Assembly (NCBI GenBank): GCA_030267565.1
Contig: BRXU01000003.1
Coordinates: 1,348,001 to 1,412,000 of the forward strand
DNA length: 64,000 nucleotides
Reading direction: 5' to 3'
DNA from: Pleodorina starrii
Taxonomy: Eukaryota; Chlorophyta; Chlorophyceae; Chlamydomonadales; Volvocaceae
Shown here one piece after another: positions 1 to 12,190 of this stretch. The notes under the pieces are model-generated. The model worked only from the letters and a program-made list of their open reading frames with translations. It did not search any database and was not told the DNA's origin. Each line of letters begins with the position of its first letter. Position 1 is the stretch's first letter. Made by a program: the position numbers and the translations under genes.

Positions 1-1
1 C

Positions 2-3000
2 CCCTGGAATACGGAAATGGAACGGCGGAGCCGTGGTGAACACGCAGCGTCGACATCGTCGACATTTCGAGGGCTGGCTCGCAGGACTCGTCCAGGCATC
101 GCGACACGATCGTCGCTGGCCGGCGCCGCCACGGTGTTGGGCGGAGGCCCGTCGGTGCTGGCGGCGGCGGCGGCGGTGGGGGCGGCGGCGGCGGGCGAGT
201 CCACGACCATCGGAATGGACCGTACGGAATGCACGGGACGACACAGTAGCTTCTTCGTGATCGACCAGGATCCACTGGGTGAGTAGTAGAGTAGTAGTAC
301 ATTGGGCTGTAGACCGCCCAAGCAGTTTTTGGGAGGGTGCAGCCAGCAGGCCAGGTGCCCACAACTTTGTTTACTATTGCTTACTCCTTACTTTATCTAC
401 TCATTTTAGTTATCTGTATGCTCAGGATTTCCTTAAATAAAATTAATTTACTGAAAATTTTATATTATTATCCATGTTTTCATTGTTTAAAATAATTTAT
501 ATCTTATATATCTTATTCATATCTTATTCATTATTATTCATTTCCTCATTTATCTGTTTGATTCTTTCTCATTAATATGCCGTGCGATCAAGTATCAATG
601 TTGTCACCTATTCCACCGCGATCCCTCCCTCCCTCCCCCAATGTCGCACCCGCAGCCACATCCACATTCGCAACCTTTGCAAGCAGCCCCACGTCCTTCA
701 CCACGCCCCTAGCAAGGGACGTCCCGAGCTTCCCACCGGCTGCTGTCATGGCGACGCAGCCGATCCGATGCACGCTGCCACTGCATCACCAGCACCACCA
801 GCATCAACATCATCACCACCATCTGTATCATCACCAGCACCACCACCAGCTTCATCACCAACCACAGCAGCTGGGAATGCCTTCCCCGGCAGCCGCAGCC
901 CTCGGCGGACACGCCAATAATGGGGTTGGCGTCGTCCAAGCAAACGGCACCGGCGGTGGCGTCCGGCGCTTGCCCCCGCGGCGCACCATCTCGGCATATG
1001 CCCTGAACCGCGCCCACGGCGTTGCTGCCCATCACAGCGGCAACGCGGTCTCACCGACCGCTGCCTCCGTCACCGCGAACCCACCCGCCGGATCCCGCGC
1101 CCTGGCTTTTGCCCTGTCGCTTGGCACCTCGCCGCTTGCGTTGGCAAACCCACGGAACAGCTGCAGCGGCTGGGGCGACAGCGTCGGGGGCGGCAGCGGT
1201 GTCACATCCCTCGCTTCGTCACCGCGATTCAGGGCGCTCTCCGTCATCCAACGGCCCAGCACCACCACGGGCGCCACCGCCCTGACCGCTGCCGCCAGCG
1301 CGCTCCTCCGCGGCGCCGCCGGCAGCGGCACGGCGGGAGCTCTGCGTGGCGCCGGCGGCAGCGGCGTCGCGCGGCTTGCGATGCTGCTGCCGCCGCCACC
1401 GGCCGACAACCCAAGCACTGACTTCGAGCCAGCGGCGGTGCCGATGATGACCGCCGTGGCTGACTCTGCGACCATGGCCGAATCACACATAGTTCCCAAC
1501 CGCGGTCACGCTCAACGTGCATTGAGCGCGATGCAGGTACCTCAGGGCGGCGGCTTCAGTGTTGCAGCGGCCGCCAGTAGTGGCATCGTCAGCGCCGGCG
1601 GTGGGGTCGTCTGCAACAGACCTGCAAGAGACGACCACGAGGGTGGGATGCTGAGGACACGCGCATGCCCAAGCCCGACGGCTGGCAGCGGCGGCACTGG
1701 TGTGGCGGCGGCCTGCACAGAGGAGGATGCCGAGTGGCGGCAGCCGCTCGGTGCGCGGCATGGTGTCCCCGACCGCCGCGTCGTCTGTGGCGGCGGCATG
1801 GGTGGCGGTGGGGCTCCTGGCAGCAGTGGCGGCCGGTTTCGACCTGGTCACGTCCTCGGGACAACTCTGCGAGAGGTATGTTTGCGGGCCGAGGTGCGGG
1901 CACCACGGAGCGAGTCCGCATCAGTGGCCGCCGCCGCCGCCGCCGCATATGCAGCATCGCCGGTGCCGACGGTGTCATCATCGAGGTCCGCGCCGCAGGC
2001 TGGATCTAGATGTGGATCTGGACTGTCCAGAACCACCACCACTACTGAGGCGGCGGCAGCGCCATTGGCAGCCTATCCGCTGCTGGCTGAGGCGGCTGAG
2101 GTCGGATCCGAAAATGAGGATGGGGGAGAGTCGCCTTTTACAACGGCAGCCATGGCTGCGATGCTGGGCGGGCTGCCGCCGCCACTGGTTTCGGAGGAAG
2201 AGCACGCTTCCGTGCGGATCTCCGGAGCAGCAGTGCAGAAGCCGTCCCAGCGACAGCAGCAGCAGAAGGAGCAGCCAATCAAGGCAAGTAGGCTTGAACT
2301 GCTCGTTAGATTGGCTGCAAAAGCCACTGTGCTTAGATCTGCATCCAAACCTGATCCCCAAAAGGTCAGACCCCTAAAATACCAAACCCGCCATAACCCC
2401 ATACAGCAGCAGCAGGGGGGCCGGCAGCAAGAGAAGGAAGCAGGGGAGGTGGAGACGGAGGTGGCACAGGAAGGGGAGGAAGGCGCGACGGCCTGGGAAC
2501 CCGAGTGCTGGCACGAGGTGTGGGCTACGTCGGCCCGGGACCCGGTCACGGGGGAGCCCGTCATCGTGCTCACACAGATGGACGTCACGGGGAAGGTGAG
2601 GAGTGCGCGAGTCATCATAACTATGAGTGACAATCAGAGCGTGCGCAGGAGGGAATGGGAGAGATGAGGAAAGGTCAGTGAGCAGTGAGCGGGCCGGGGA
2701 ATCTAGGGTGTCGTCGACGCTTGTGGGGCAGCGATGCGTGGGGCGCCTACGCGCTCTACACCGGCCAAAAGCTAATCAAGTGAAATTAATTTTACTTTTA
2801 ACAGTAAATATAAAGTAATAAAGTAAAATTATAAAAAGTGAGTCAACAAACCAAACAGTCAATCAACCGGCAAACGTGATCTCCTGCCTGCCACTTTTAC
2901 TCCGCCCTGCCGCCCTCCCGCAGGTCATCGCCGAGCGCCACCTTGCTCTGGTGATGGAGACGGAGCACCGCCTGGTGGAGCAGCTCTTCCCGCGACACAT

Positions 3001-6000
3001 ACTGCAGTACATCACGGAGGAGTGGACGAGCACGGCGGCAGGGGCGAGAGGACGAGACGCAGGAGGAGGAAGAGGAGGAGCGGGAGCGGACGGAGGAGCA
3101 GCAGCAATAGGAGGCGGTGGTTCCGACCTGGCCAGCAGCTGGCGACCCGTGGTTCGTGACTGCAACGCTCTGGCCACGTCCCACCCCGAGGTGAGTGCGT
3201 GACGGAGCCGTCTAGCTACCTGCCGGTCTACCTGCCGGTGTGTAGCAGACATGAACTTGCTTATTTTGCACGCATGAATATGAGGAAATGACCTTCGCGA
3301 CAGCGTGCGTGAGGTGCTGCATGCTGGCTGGTTCTGCAACAAGTAAGCTATGCCGACCCTGCTGTGGTTCGCGCTACCTAACCGGCGGCCCTTCTGTCCT
3401 CACTCGCCCACCCCAGGTGACGCTGCTTTTCGCCGACATCCGAGGTGAGCGGCGGGAGGGCGGGGGCTGTACACCTGCTGTCGGCCTGCTTGAATGCGTG
3501 CATGGTCTGCTGCTGGCTGGCTTGGGTTTGGCGGCGGCGGTCATACAGACGGGGGGGCGGCAGGCTGTACACGCAATACGAAGGCGCCTCGTGCGTATGT
3601 GCTCTCAATTGCTTGCTTGCTTGCTTGCGTGCTTGCGTGCTTGCGTGCTTGCGTGCGTGCTGTGTGTAGACAAGTCGGCCTGGCACCGCCACTTGCTTGC
3701 CGGATAGATGGACACGCAACTGTGGACTTCGGCCGCCGCATGCAGGGCTTTGCTTGCTGGATGTGTCCCATGCTCCCATCCATGCCTGCTGTTTCCCTGG
3801 ATAGATAGGATAGATTGCTGGACATCTCTGCGCACATCTTTGCAACGACAGATAGACCGCATTTCATGTGTGCCCCCCCCCGTTTGTTTCCGAGTCAGGC
3901 TTCACGCCAATGTGTGAGGAGCTGGAGCCCCGGCAGGTACTAAGCTACTAACTAGCTAGGTAGCGGATAGATAGGGCCCGCAGGCTCCCGGCCAGTATTC
4001 ATTAGAAGCCAGCGATCGAGCCAGGTTACGGGCTGCTGAGTGGATAGGAAGGTTGTGTGTGTGTGTTCATCGATTCGGTCGGTGTATATCTCGAACACCA
4101 TCCAACGACTCCGGGCCCCGCCGGTGATGGCTTGTTTCCCCACGCTGTTGTGTCCACCTTGTTGGGCCCGATCAGAAGATGTCGGGTCAGTAGGCACTAG
4201 GCAGGTCGAACGCCAGACACCAGATCCCGCTTGTAGTATCCAGCTTTCCATGCCAGCATCGATAGGCCCTCTCGGAAGATACCCAGCACAGTAGATACCT
4301 CGGATACTACCCACCCAGGATACTACACGCGCCTTTTCACTCCCCACACGCGCCTATCCGCAGGTGATGGCTCTGCTCAACTCGTTGTACTCCCGGTACG
4401 ACGCCATGCTGGACGAGTACGGCGTGTACAAGGTACGGTAAAGGTTGGTGAGGGCGGGGCTAGCTTTTCCCTCCGTGCCTCTGCTCGGTGCCGTGCTCCC
4501 TGATAGATAGGTCCTACATCCTGCCAAAACCCGCCCTGACGGACCCCTGTCATGAAACCCATCGGCCCTACTCCCGCCTTGCTACCACCCCGCCCCTGAC
4601 CTCATTGCCCTGCTGCTGCCCATACATCCAGGTTGAGACCATCGGCGACTGCTACTTTGTGGCGGGCGGCCTCATCCACGAGGACGAGGACGGCATGGCG
4701 GCGGTGAGGGGAGGAGGCGGAGGCGGAGGAGGTGGAGGCGGCACTGATGGCGGGGAGGAGGAGGACGAGGACGTCGACTCGCTACACGCGGAGAGAGTCT
4801 TTGGCTTTGCACAGGTGAGCAAATGCATACCGATGCGCGCCGCTGCGTGCGATGCGCCGCTGCGTGGTCGTTTGCGCTCTCGCCATGCGTGCGTGGACCT
4901 GTACCAGCAGTAATGGAGTATGGCAGCGAGCAGGCGGCGGCGTGGTAGGGCGGGCACATTTACTGGGACCTGAGCAGCGTATGGTGCTCGCCCTTTTACG
5001 CGGGATAGGGTATGGTACCAGCCATTTATTACCCGTTCATTTCCGTCCTTCTCTCCCTACCTCGCACTTCATCGCCCTTCTTCCGCTCCCCGCTACGCCC
5101 CCACTCCCAGGCCATGCTTTCCGCCGCGTCCGAGGTGTTGATGCCCACCAGCGGCTCACCGGTTGAGATCCGCATCGGCCTGCACACCGGGCCCGTGGTC
5201 AGCGGTGTGGTGGGCACCCGCATGCCCCGCTTCTGTCTGTTCGGGGACACGGTCAACACGGCCAGCCGCATGGAGAGCACCGGGCTGCCGGGGGCGATAC
5301 ACGCGTCTGAGGCCACCTTCAGGCGGCTGCCCCCGAGCGAGCGCGACCGCTGGGAGCCCACCGGCGGCATCGAGGTGAGGAAGTGCGGGGTGGCTTGGGC
5401 CGCCGCCCTACCGGGTGACTAGCTAGGGGCGTGAGCCCCTAGGGCCGAGTGCTCCAGGTGCGCGCGGCGGAGCGAGTCAAGGCCGGCTGCTTGCTTGCAT
5501 GCATGCATGGGGACATACGTACAAGGGTGTCATTATTCATTTGGGTAGGCAGCAGCAGCGGGGCACATTTCACGATGATCACCTTACTTGCTGCCGGCGG
5601 GACTGCTTAAAGGAAAGCCGCTGCGTTAGTTCCTGGACCACGTTTTCGCCATTATTCGTGCGTGCATACATGTATGTGTTGCGACTGCAGGTCAAGGGCA
5701 AGGGCCTCATGCAAACCTACATCTGGCGGCCCCGAAGACACGAGGAGCACAGACAGGATGATTTGGTTGAGCAGCCTCGCTTTCATCGCTCTCGGGGCAC
5801 ATCTCTCAAGCTGAGTAAATTGCCAGCAGCGCGAGCGGCGGGCAGTGCAGCCGCCGCCGCCGCCGCCGCCGGGGCTGATGCTGCTGGCGGCCATGCTACT
5901 GCTGCTGCCGCCGCCGCCGCCGGCGCAGCAGCGGACCATGACGACAGCACTGCCGGCTGCGGCGGAGGTGCCTTTGGCGTTGGCGGTGGTGACATCACAG

Positions 6001-6359
6001 CCGCCGCTGGTGGCGGTAATTACACTGCTGTTGGCGGCGGCGGCGGTGCTGTCCCTGGCGGTGGCGGCGGTGGCAGCAGCGGCGACGGCGTCGTCGTCGT
6101 GAGGAACGATGGCAGCGTCGGGAGCTGTCAGGGCCGGAACGAGGCAGCTCTGACTCTGAATCTAGATTTCATGGTTGCGAGTACTTCGAATCCCGGCCGC
6201 AGCAGTGTGCCGTATCGCTGTTCCTTCGACAGTTTCCAAATGCAGGAGGGCCCGGATTCACCCGTGGCAGTGGTGCCGCCGCCGCTGCCGCCGCCGGCGG
6301 CGTCGCCGCCGGCGTCGCCGCCGGCGGCGACGCTGGCTGGAGCCAGCGGATGCTGTTGA
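2..6359 (+). CDS. Predicted guanylate cyclase, copy 1 (5' end beyond window)
   Basis: Class III cyclase expected to make cGMP from GTP. Exons read by hand: 2-278 (partial), 656-2595, 2924-3190, 3417-3444, 3899-3936, 4364-4432, 4632-4814, 5111-5374, 5691-6359; all junctions are GT-AG and in phase. The first exon ends in DPLG and the next opens with ATSTFATF, as in the sister copies. The long second exon is His-, Ala- and Gly-rich and ends in the C-terminal strand of a PAS-like fold ([13 protein letters not shown]...QMDVTGK). A signalling-helix-like linker follows ([20 protein letters not shown]), then the catalytic domain: first metal Asp in LFADIRG, Glu and second metal Asp in [10 protein letters not shown], guanine-type Cys in [10 protein letters not shown], and Asn/Arg in NTASRMES. 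A 209-residue low-complexity tail contains a motif shared with copy 2. The PAS N-half and the start codon lie before the window. No TGTAA is seen within 800 bases of the stop. Substrate is inferred from the Glu/Cys pair. Confidence 0.87.
3603..3660 (+). repeat. (TTGC)n / TTGCGTGC repeat in intron of cyclase copy 1
   Basis: Several TTGC units pass into GCTTGCGTGC units within intron 3445-3898. Confidence 0.8.
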
Positions 6360-6978
6360 TCTGCATGGCATGTGCGCGCATGCCATGCATGGATTTTGTA
6401 CACGGTATTATTGCGCCGCCGGAAGGTTATTTATGCTTAGGGAAGCGAAGGCGCAAAGGGCGCAAGTAAGCCCGCCCGCCGTCCGGCACATGACTTGAGC
6501 ACACTAGCTAGGCACATACATACATGTGAGTACACGTGCAACCAAGCGATGGGGCCGGTCGGCGTCAGATAGGACCCTCGTTCAGTATGTGTCAGAGTCG
6601 GTAATGATGTGGCTGCGTTTGGATGTGCGTGTGCGCGGGCATGTATGTGGTAGTGGTAGGTGTATATATACAGAGCGCGCGTGTTGCGTGTGTAGACGGA
6701 TTAATACTCTTATCAGCGCATGCAGGGCGATAGGTTCTGCGGTGGCGGGGCCCCAGCGTGCAGGTAGGTGGGCGCCATGTTGTTACGGGAACTACGCCTT
6801 TTGCGTACCACGCCACATTGCGTGGTTTGTATGCATTTGTACGTGTACGTGTAGTACTAATAATTTTGATACGCAGCGCGTCATGTCTATCTAACGGCGC
6901 AGAGGAGCAGAGGGAGTGGATGGGGTAACGGCTGTGTCCCATCGGTCCCGGGCCTCCGTCCCCTGCTATCACCGCGGT

Positions 6979-7058
6979 ATGTGTGTGTGTTTGTTACATG
7001 GTTGGGGGTGCGCGCCCCTCTCATGAACAAAAACCCATACGAGCCGAGGGCCCATGGG
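6979..7058 (+). repeat. Dispersed 80-bp repeat, copy 1
   Basis: Shares TTTGTTACATGGTTGGGGGT, a CCCCTCT.ATGAACAA segment and CCCATACGAGCCGAGGGCCC with 10448-10525 in the same orientation, with a few differences. Confidence 0.7.
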
Positions 7059-7146
7059 AACTAAAACGCCTAAAAGCACGACAGTAGAAATACCGCCCAT
7101 GCAGGAGAAGGGGATACTAGCGGCCAAAGGGGACCATTGAGTTGCG

Positions 7147-7441
7147 GTGGGCCCAGATGCGCTCAAGCATCTTCGCCAAACGGGGAGGAGTGTAAGCCTA
7201 GCTCCTGAGCATCCGCGGGATAAGCCTTTACTGCTTACAATTGGTATCGAGACCTATGCCGTACGACCTCGTGCCCGGGAGGTCGCCGGTTCGATCCCTG
7301 GTCAAAGCGCTGGCTATCGGGTAAAACCCTTGCGAGGGTGGGGAGGCCCCATGCATGGACGCCGAGGACGGCTCACTCTGAGGGGTGGGAATGTAAGCCT
7401 GGCTCCTGAGCATCCGCGGGATAAGCCTTAACTGCTTACAA
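7147..7441 (+). repeat. Second tRNA-like repeat with flanking 49-bp direct repeats
   Basis: A core with a B-box-like GCCGGTTCGATCCCTGG (about 7286-7302) lies between two near-identical direct repeats at 7192-7240 and 7392-7441. Each repeat begins GTAAGCCT, contains GAGCATCCGCGGGATAAGCC and ends CTGCTTACAA. It is probably a SINE relative or a small mobile module; no tRNA gene can be folded with confidence. Confidence 0.5.
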
Positions 7442-9304
7442 AGAGTCTCATCGCTTCCTCCATACCCTCGAATTGGGGAAACCCTTCATCCGCGCGAATG
7501 TGTATGGTTTGTATGCGTGTTCCATGGTATTTTTTGGTGCTCGTACTTTTGGTGGTCGCCGGGGCCGTGCTTGTTGTTTTCGTGTGTGCGTGTTTCATCG
7601 TCGGTGTATGTTTATCAACGTTCGGATCTGCTGCCAGCTTGCCAGTTCGCCAGCTTGCTCCGCTCCTGCATGCTTATTGCCAGCAGCTTGCATTGCGTCG
7701 CTGCTGCTCCGTCGTCGTCCTTTATCGGTTTGCGGCGGCGTGTGTGTTAGGCTTATGTGCATGGTTTGCGGGGTGCGGCCTGATGCGGGGCGTGCTTGCC
7801 CACGGCGCTTGAAGCCTCTCTGCCTCCCTACTTGCTGCCTTACTTACGTACGTACTTCAAGTGAGATGCGTGCGTACTTGCAAGGACGCGCGTTCAGTGC
7901 ATGCGCTTGTGTATGTGTGATGTGTGTGTGCGCGCATGAGTAAGGTTTTCATTCTTTGTCATGCTGTCAGGAATGCACGCAGCAATCGCGTGGCTTCCCG
8001 TCCCTGTCCATGCCTCGCGCGACTGATCTATCTGCTGAAGATGAACTCCGCCGTCGTGCGTGATGTGTGCGGTGGGTATGCACGCGCGCGGGCGTGCATA
8101 TCAACTACTGCTGCATGTGCCGTACATTCATCGCAGTTCTGTCCACGTGTTCGCGTGTAGGAAGTGCTCTAACGTGCGTGCGTGCGGGGATGGACGGGAT
8201 TAGGAGGCACGCACCTGACACGCGCACCGTGCGTGCGTGCCCGTCGTTTTGGTTGGTTGGTGCGTCATTAGGTGCGTTTCCCATTTGGTTGGCATTGTGA
8301 CGTGTACGTACATACGTACTGCGTTGCGGGATCACACAACACCCGGTACGCATCCGTCCGTTGGTGCTCCGGTACGTAGCTAGTAGTTGCAGGTTCCGTC
8401 GTTGCGTGCGTGGTAGCTAGGCCACATACATATGTGGACTACCATTGCTGTACGTTAACGAATGAAGAGAAGTGGCCTACTTCTGCTGATGATGCTGGAT
8501 AGTGGTGACTGGCAAGCAATCAAGTAATAATGTCAGAGCGCAGGAATCAACCGAACCCCTTCCTTTCAATGTGGCGAAATCGAGTCGAGGAGTTCCCGCC
8601 ATACATTTCTAGTAATAAGCAGCAGCAGGATGGATGGAATGGATTTGCGGCGGGCTCGCTGACTGCGTGCGTGGCTGGGGGCGGCTTACTTGCTTGCGTG
8701 TTCAACGTGCGTGAGATGCGTCATGTGGGTTAGAGGCGACGGGCAACCGTCAATCAACGAACTGCCAGGCCGCGCGCGCCTGCGCGCTACTACGTAGAAG
8801 CTACGTAGGGCATCGTTGCGCGTGCATAACCCGAGCGGCGGACGGAGTGGAGTACGATGGGGGCGTATGATGAGCGGCTTGCTTGATTGGTGGGGGGCCA
8901 AACGTCTTGCCACGCAAACAGCTGGTAAATGTGGATGGGGAAGTGGAGTAGCCAGCAGCGTACTATCTGCGTGCTTGCTTGGGGACTACGTAATGCATGC
9001 GTGCTGGTGTACTTGCTTGAGGTGTTTGGAGGGGCTAGCGGGCCAAGCGCGCGGCGGGTGATAATCGAGCGAGACCGCAAATAAACCAACATATTTGCTC
9101 ATGCAGCTCGTGCGTGCTTCGTTGGGTGCGAAGGGACGCAGCCACGCACATTACATTGTTGTATGTGCAACACGCACGCGCGCGCGCGCGGAGCAAGCAA
9201 GTATAGTATGTAGCTAGCTCGCTCGTAAGGCGACAAGCGACGCTCAAACAGCATTTGTATTCTTGACGTTTTATCTTCTGTTAAGTGTTTATTACGTGCA
9301 TCCC

Positions 9305-9771
9305 CTAGGAAGTGCCTGAGAGTTAGGGCACTGGTGGAACTGGTGACCTCTTAGGGTAGAGTTAGGGCACTTAGGGAACTGGTGACCTCTCGGTCACCAG
9401 TTCGATCCCGGCCTTCGCAGAGGGCTAGGTGACCGATGGGGGCCCTGGTGTGGGAACGAACAGCAGGTGACCGCATGGCTCTTTAGCCATGTCCCTATCC
9501 CCTGCACTGGTAGAACTCATCACGGTTGAATGTTCAACGATGATGTGATTGGCATGTCTGGGAAGAATGCGTGCGGGTACCCAGATGTGATCCGAGTGAG
9601 ACGGAGTCCAGACACTGAGTGGGTGGGAGAAGCAACCCATCTTAGTCAAAAAGGCGGTCACCGCGGTAATGGGCTGTACCCGCCGATGAGGCATCAGTCT
9701 GTTCCCTTAACCCACGCAAGGGCTTACGGTCCAGCGTAATAATACTTTCTTTCTTTCTTTCTTTCTTTATT
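9305..9771 (+). mobile_element. tRNA-derived SINE-like element, full-length copy
   Basis: The 5' head contains GGTCACCAGTTCGATCCCGG, with a Pol III B-box core (GTTCGATCC). A unique body follows (GTGCGGGTACCCAGATGTGA ... CGCAAGGGCTTACGGTCCAG), and it ends in a (CTTT)n tail at about 9748-9771. The same element occurs inverted at 25901-26268 and as a 5'-truncated copy at 18420-18645. The head here has an internal duplication of AGTTAGGGCACT relative to the other long copy. No ORF is expected. Confidence 0.75.
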
Positions 9772-10447
9772 ACGTGCCATTCCCCGTGTATGCAGCAAGG
9801 TATTCGAAGATGAAGACGGATATATGGGACCTCGCTCTATCTGCTGCTGCTGTAGTCCTCGGCTGCCTGACCGAAGCACGCACTGAACATACACCGCGCG
9901 CCGGGGGGTTACACGGGTTTTCGCGCGCATTTCAGCGGAGTAGTGGGATGGGATGGACAGACGGAATGAAACGCGCAAGCAACATACAGTTAAAGTGACA
10001 TTTGTGCTGGACAGCAGTCCTGCACCGCTACTCCCTTACCGCTGCTGTCTGAGGTACCGTGCGTATTGACGCAGTCTTCTTGCGACGCGGTTGTTTTGCG
10101 AGGCCAGAAAATGATTAAGATTTGGATATGAAAACGCTGTTATTTTGCGAGGCGCCGGTATGTAGGAGTTTATTTCCAAACTTTTGAGAATTGCGAGCTC
10201 GTGAGACTTTTATACAAGTTTGCGAACTCGCATAAGTTCCTCAGACAGCATTTCGTCCATGCATTCAACACCGACGACAGGGCCGCACGCAGGACCGCTC
10301 TCGCTGCCTCGCGGGGTGCAAGGTTGACGCCCTGAAGGCCCAATAACCGATGTATGTGCGTGCGTGTGGTCTATATCTTGGTCTTGGCCGCGGGCAGGCA
10401 GCAGGCCATCCACGCACGCATGCAGACGGTGTGCATCTCTACGTATC

Positions 10448-10525
10448 TGTGTGTGTTTGTTACATGGTTGGGGGTGCGTGCCCCTCTGATGAACAACAAA
10501 CCCATACGAGCCGAGGGCCCAATGG
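10448..10525 (+). repeat. Dispersed 80-bp repeat, copy 2
   Basis: Direct-orientation partner of 6979-7058. It is preceded by a short (GT)n run, as is the first copy. The unit has no ORF and is of unknown origin, possibly a fragment of a larger transposable element. Confidence 0.7.
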
Positions 10526-12190
10526 AATATATCTATCTGCTGGTGCGTGGTGCGTGGTGCGTGCCCGAGGCGTTGCACGCCTCGAGCCTTGCCTCAAACT
10601 CAGAAACACGGCTGCAGCAAATATTTATATCATGCGTCGTTGGTGTAACTCTGCTTTTCAGCAAGTGATGATGACATGAGGGGCATGGCATTAGCAGGGA
10701 CGCGTCCCGCGGCCAAGCAACATAAAGTAGTATTTATTATTTAACTAATCACAGAGGAGCTGGATAACAACTACATAGTGCGATCGCATGACTTTGTAGT
10801 GAGAAAGATCTCCAGGAGCGCGGGGGGCGGCGGGTGCACCAAAGTAACCTAATAACTCCGCTTCGCTCGCGCATACGTCGTAGATATGTTTAAAAATTCA
10901 TGCTTAATTCTATCAAGTGACATTTCATCACAAGCTATCTCCGAGTCTGTGCGACACACGTAACAGCGTCTAACACGTTTAAATAATTTCGCAAATATAC
11001 CGCCGCATGTACATACAATGTAGCCCGCTCGTCCTGCCCGTTCTTTATTATTCGCAATCAGCCTTTATCTATCGCCAGACTGTTGCTTTATACCGGGTTT
11101 TTCCATAGCTTCGACCAAGGATTCGTTAATGTATTGACGTTTTGTGACCTTCGTGAAGGTTGGCCGTGTAATGCTATCTAGCTGTCTACGGCCCAGACGG
11201 ATGAGCCAGGGGGCCCACGAGCTCCCGCTTTGGAAACGAACTACAGATAGGGGCCATAATAAATAAAACATTATTAACATTTCCGGTGCAGCTCGTCCGT
11301 AGTAGGTTGCTTGATGTTCCGGACGAAAAGTAACAGACGGTCGGTTTCAATTCCCAACGGCGGATTACGGTAGGTCTTCAACCGGCAAGTAAAACGAACG
11401 AAGTAGATTCTTGGTCAATCCTAATCAGTGAATATGGCTCGGTCTTCCTATATTCTAATCAATCAATCAGTTAATCAATCGGTGTTCCTAAGCCGCATGC
11501 GTGTCATATATATGCATGGGGGCGACACGCTTTCCCTCGGGTAGTACCGTATACATTCATCCCTCCAGAAAAGAAAACCGACGACCCACGTCCAGTGCTT
11601 GCCCATCGTATGCAAGCGCGACGTTGATTCTAACAGGATACACTTTGTGCCAACAAAGACTTCAGGACCTAGTGCGCGAGCGAACCGACGAAGTTTCACC
11701 GCGCGCGGCAGGCCAGCAGAGGCCAGCAGAGGCGGCCAGAGGCAGGCTACGGCAGGCTCGCTTGACGTGTGTAGCAGCTATGATGCGCCCTAAGCCAGTT
11801 AATGTTACGGAGGTCTCATAGATATGTGCCTGGACACGCTGGAATAAGAACATGCCCCTGCGTGAGATCTGGAGGCTACTTTGTACGTCGGCGACGTTAG
11901 AATGCATGCGTGTTTAGACCGACGGTAGTACGTACGACCGCGCGGAGCCTTTACGACGTCTTAAGCAGTCTATTTTATTGCATACTATCTGATATAATTA
12001 AATATTGCTAGCAATGTTACCGGTAAATCACGTGTTGTAGTGCCAGTTGCCGAAGCAGGTGCCCGTCGTAACGTCTCCTTAAATGCAAACCAACGGGTGA
12101 AGATTTATGATGTGTTATTAGCGAAGGTCTAGCGCTCTGGTGAATGTTCTTAGGTCTCAGATTTGGAAACCTTCTCGAAGTGGCAGCAGC

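Larger units (their letters stand above)
6360..12190. other. Spacer between cyclase copies 1 and 2
   Basis: No gene could be supported. It holds the 80-bp repeat pair (6979-7058, 10448-10525), the tRNA-like repeat (7147-7441), the SINE-like element (9305-9771) and many GTAC, TGCG and TTGC short repeats. The part from about 10650 to 12190 is less GC-rich and probably contains the promoter of copy 2; no specific promoter motif was identified. Confidence 0.6.

Noticed and set aside
577..655. ATG at 577 as the start of cyclase copy 1
   Set aside because: The sequence up to 655 ends in CCCGCAG and homology with the other copies begins only at 656 (ATSTFATF). The ATG is inside an intron and the preceding exon (2-278) is in phase with 656.
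3445..3898. Cys-rich protein from the Leu-Ala-Cys frame
   Set aside because: It is a translation of the (TTGC)n repeat inside a cyclase intron.
9380..9420. Functional tRNA gene
   Set aside because: Only the B-box half is convincing and the sequence belongs to a dispersed repeat with a (CTTT)n tail, so it was called a SINE-like element.
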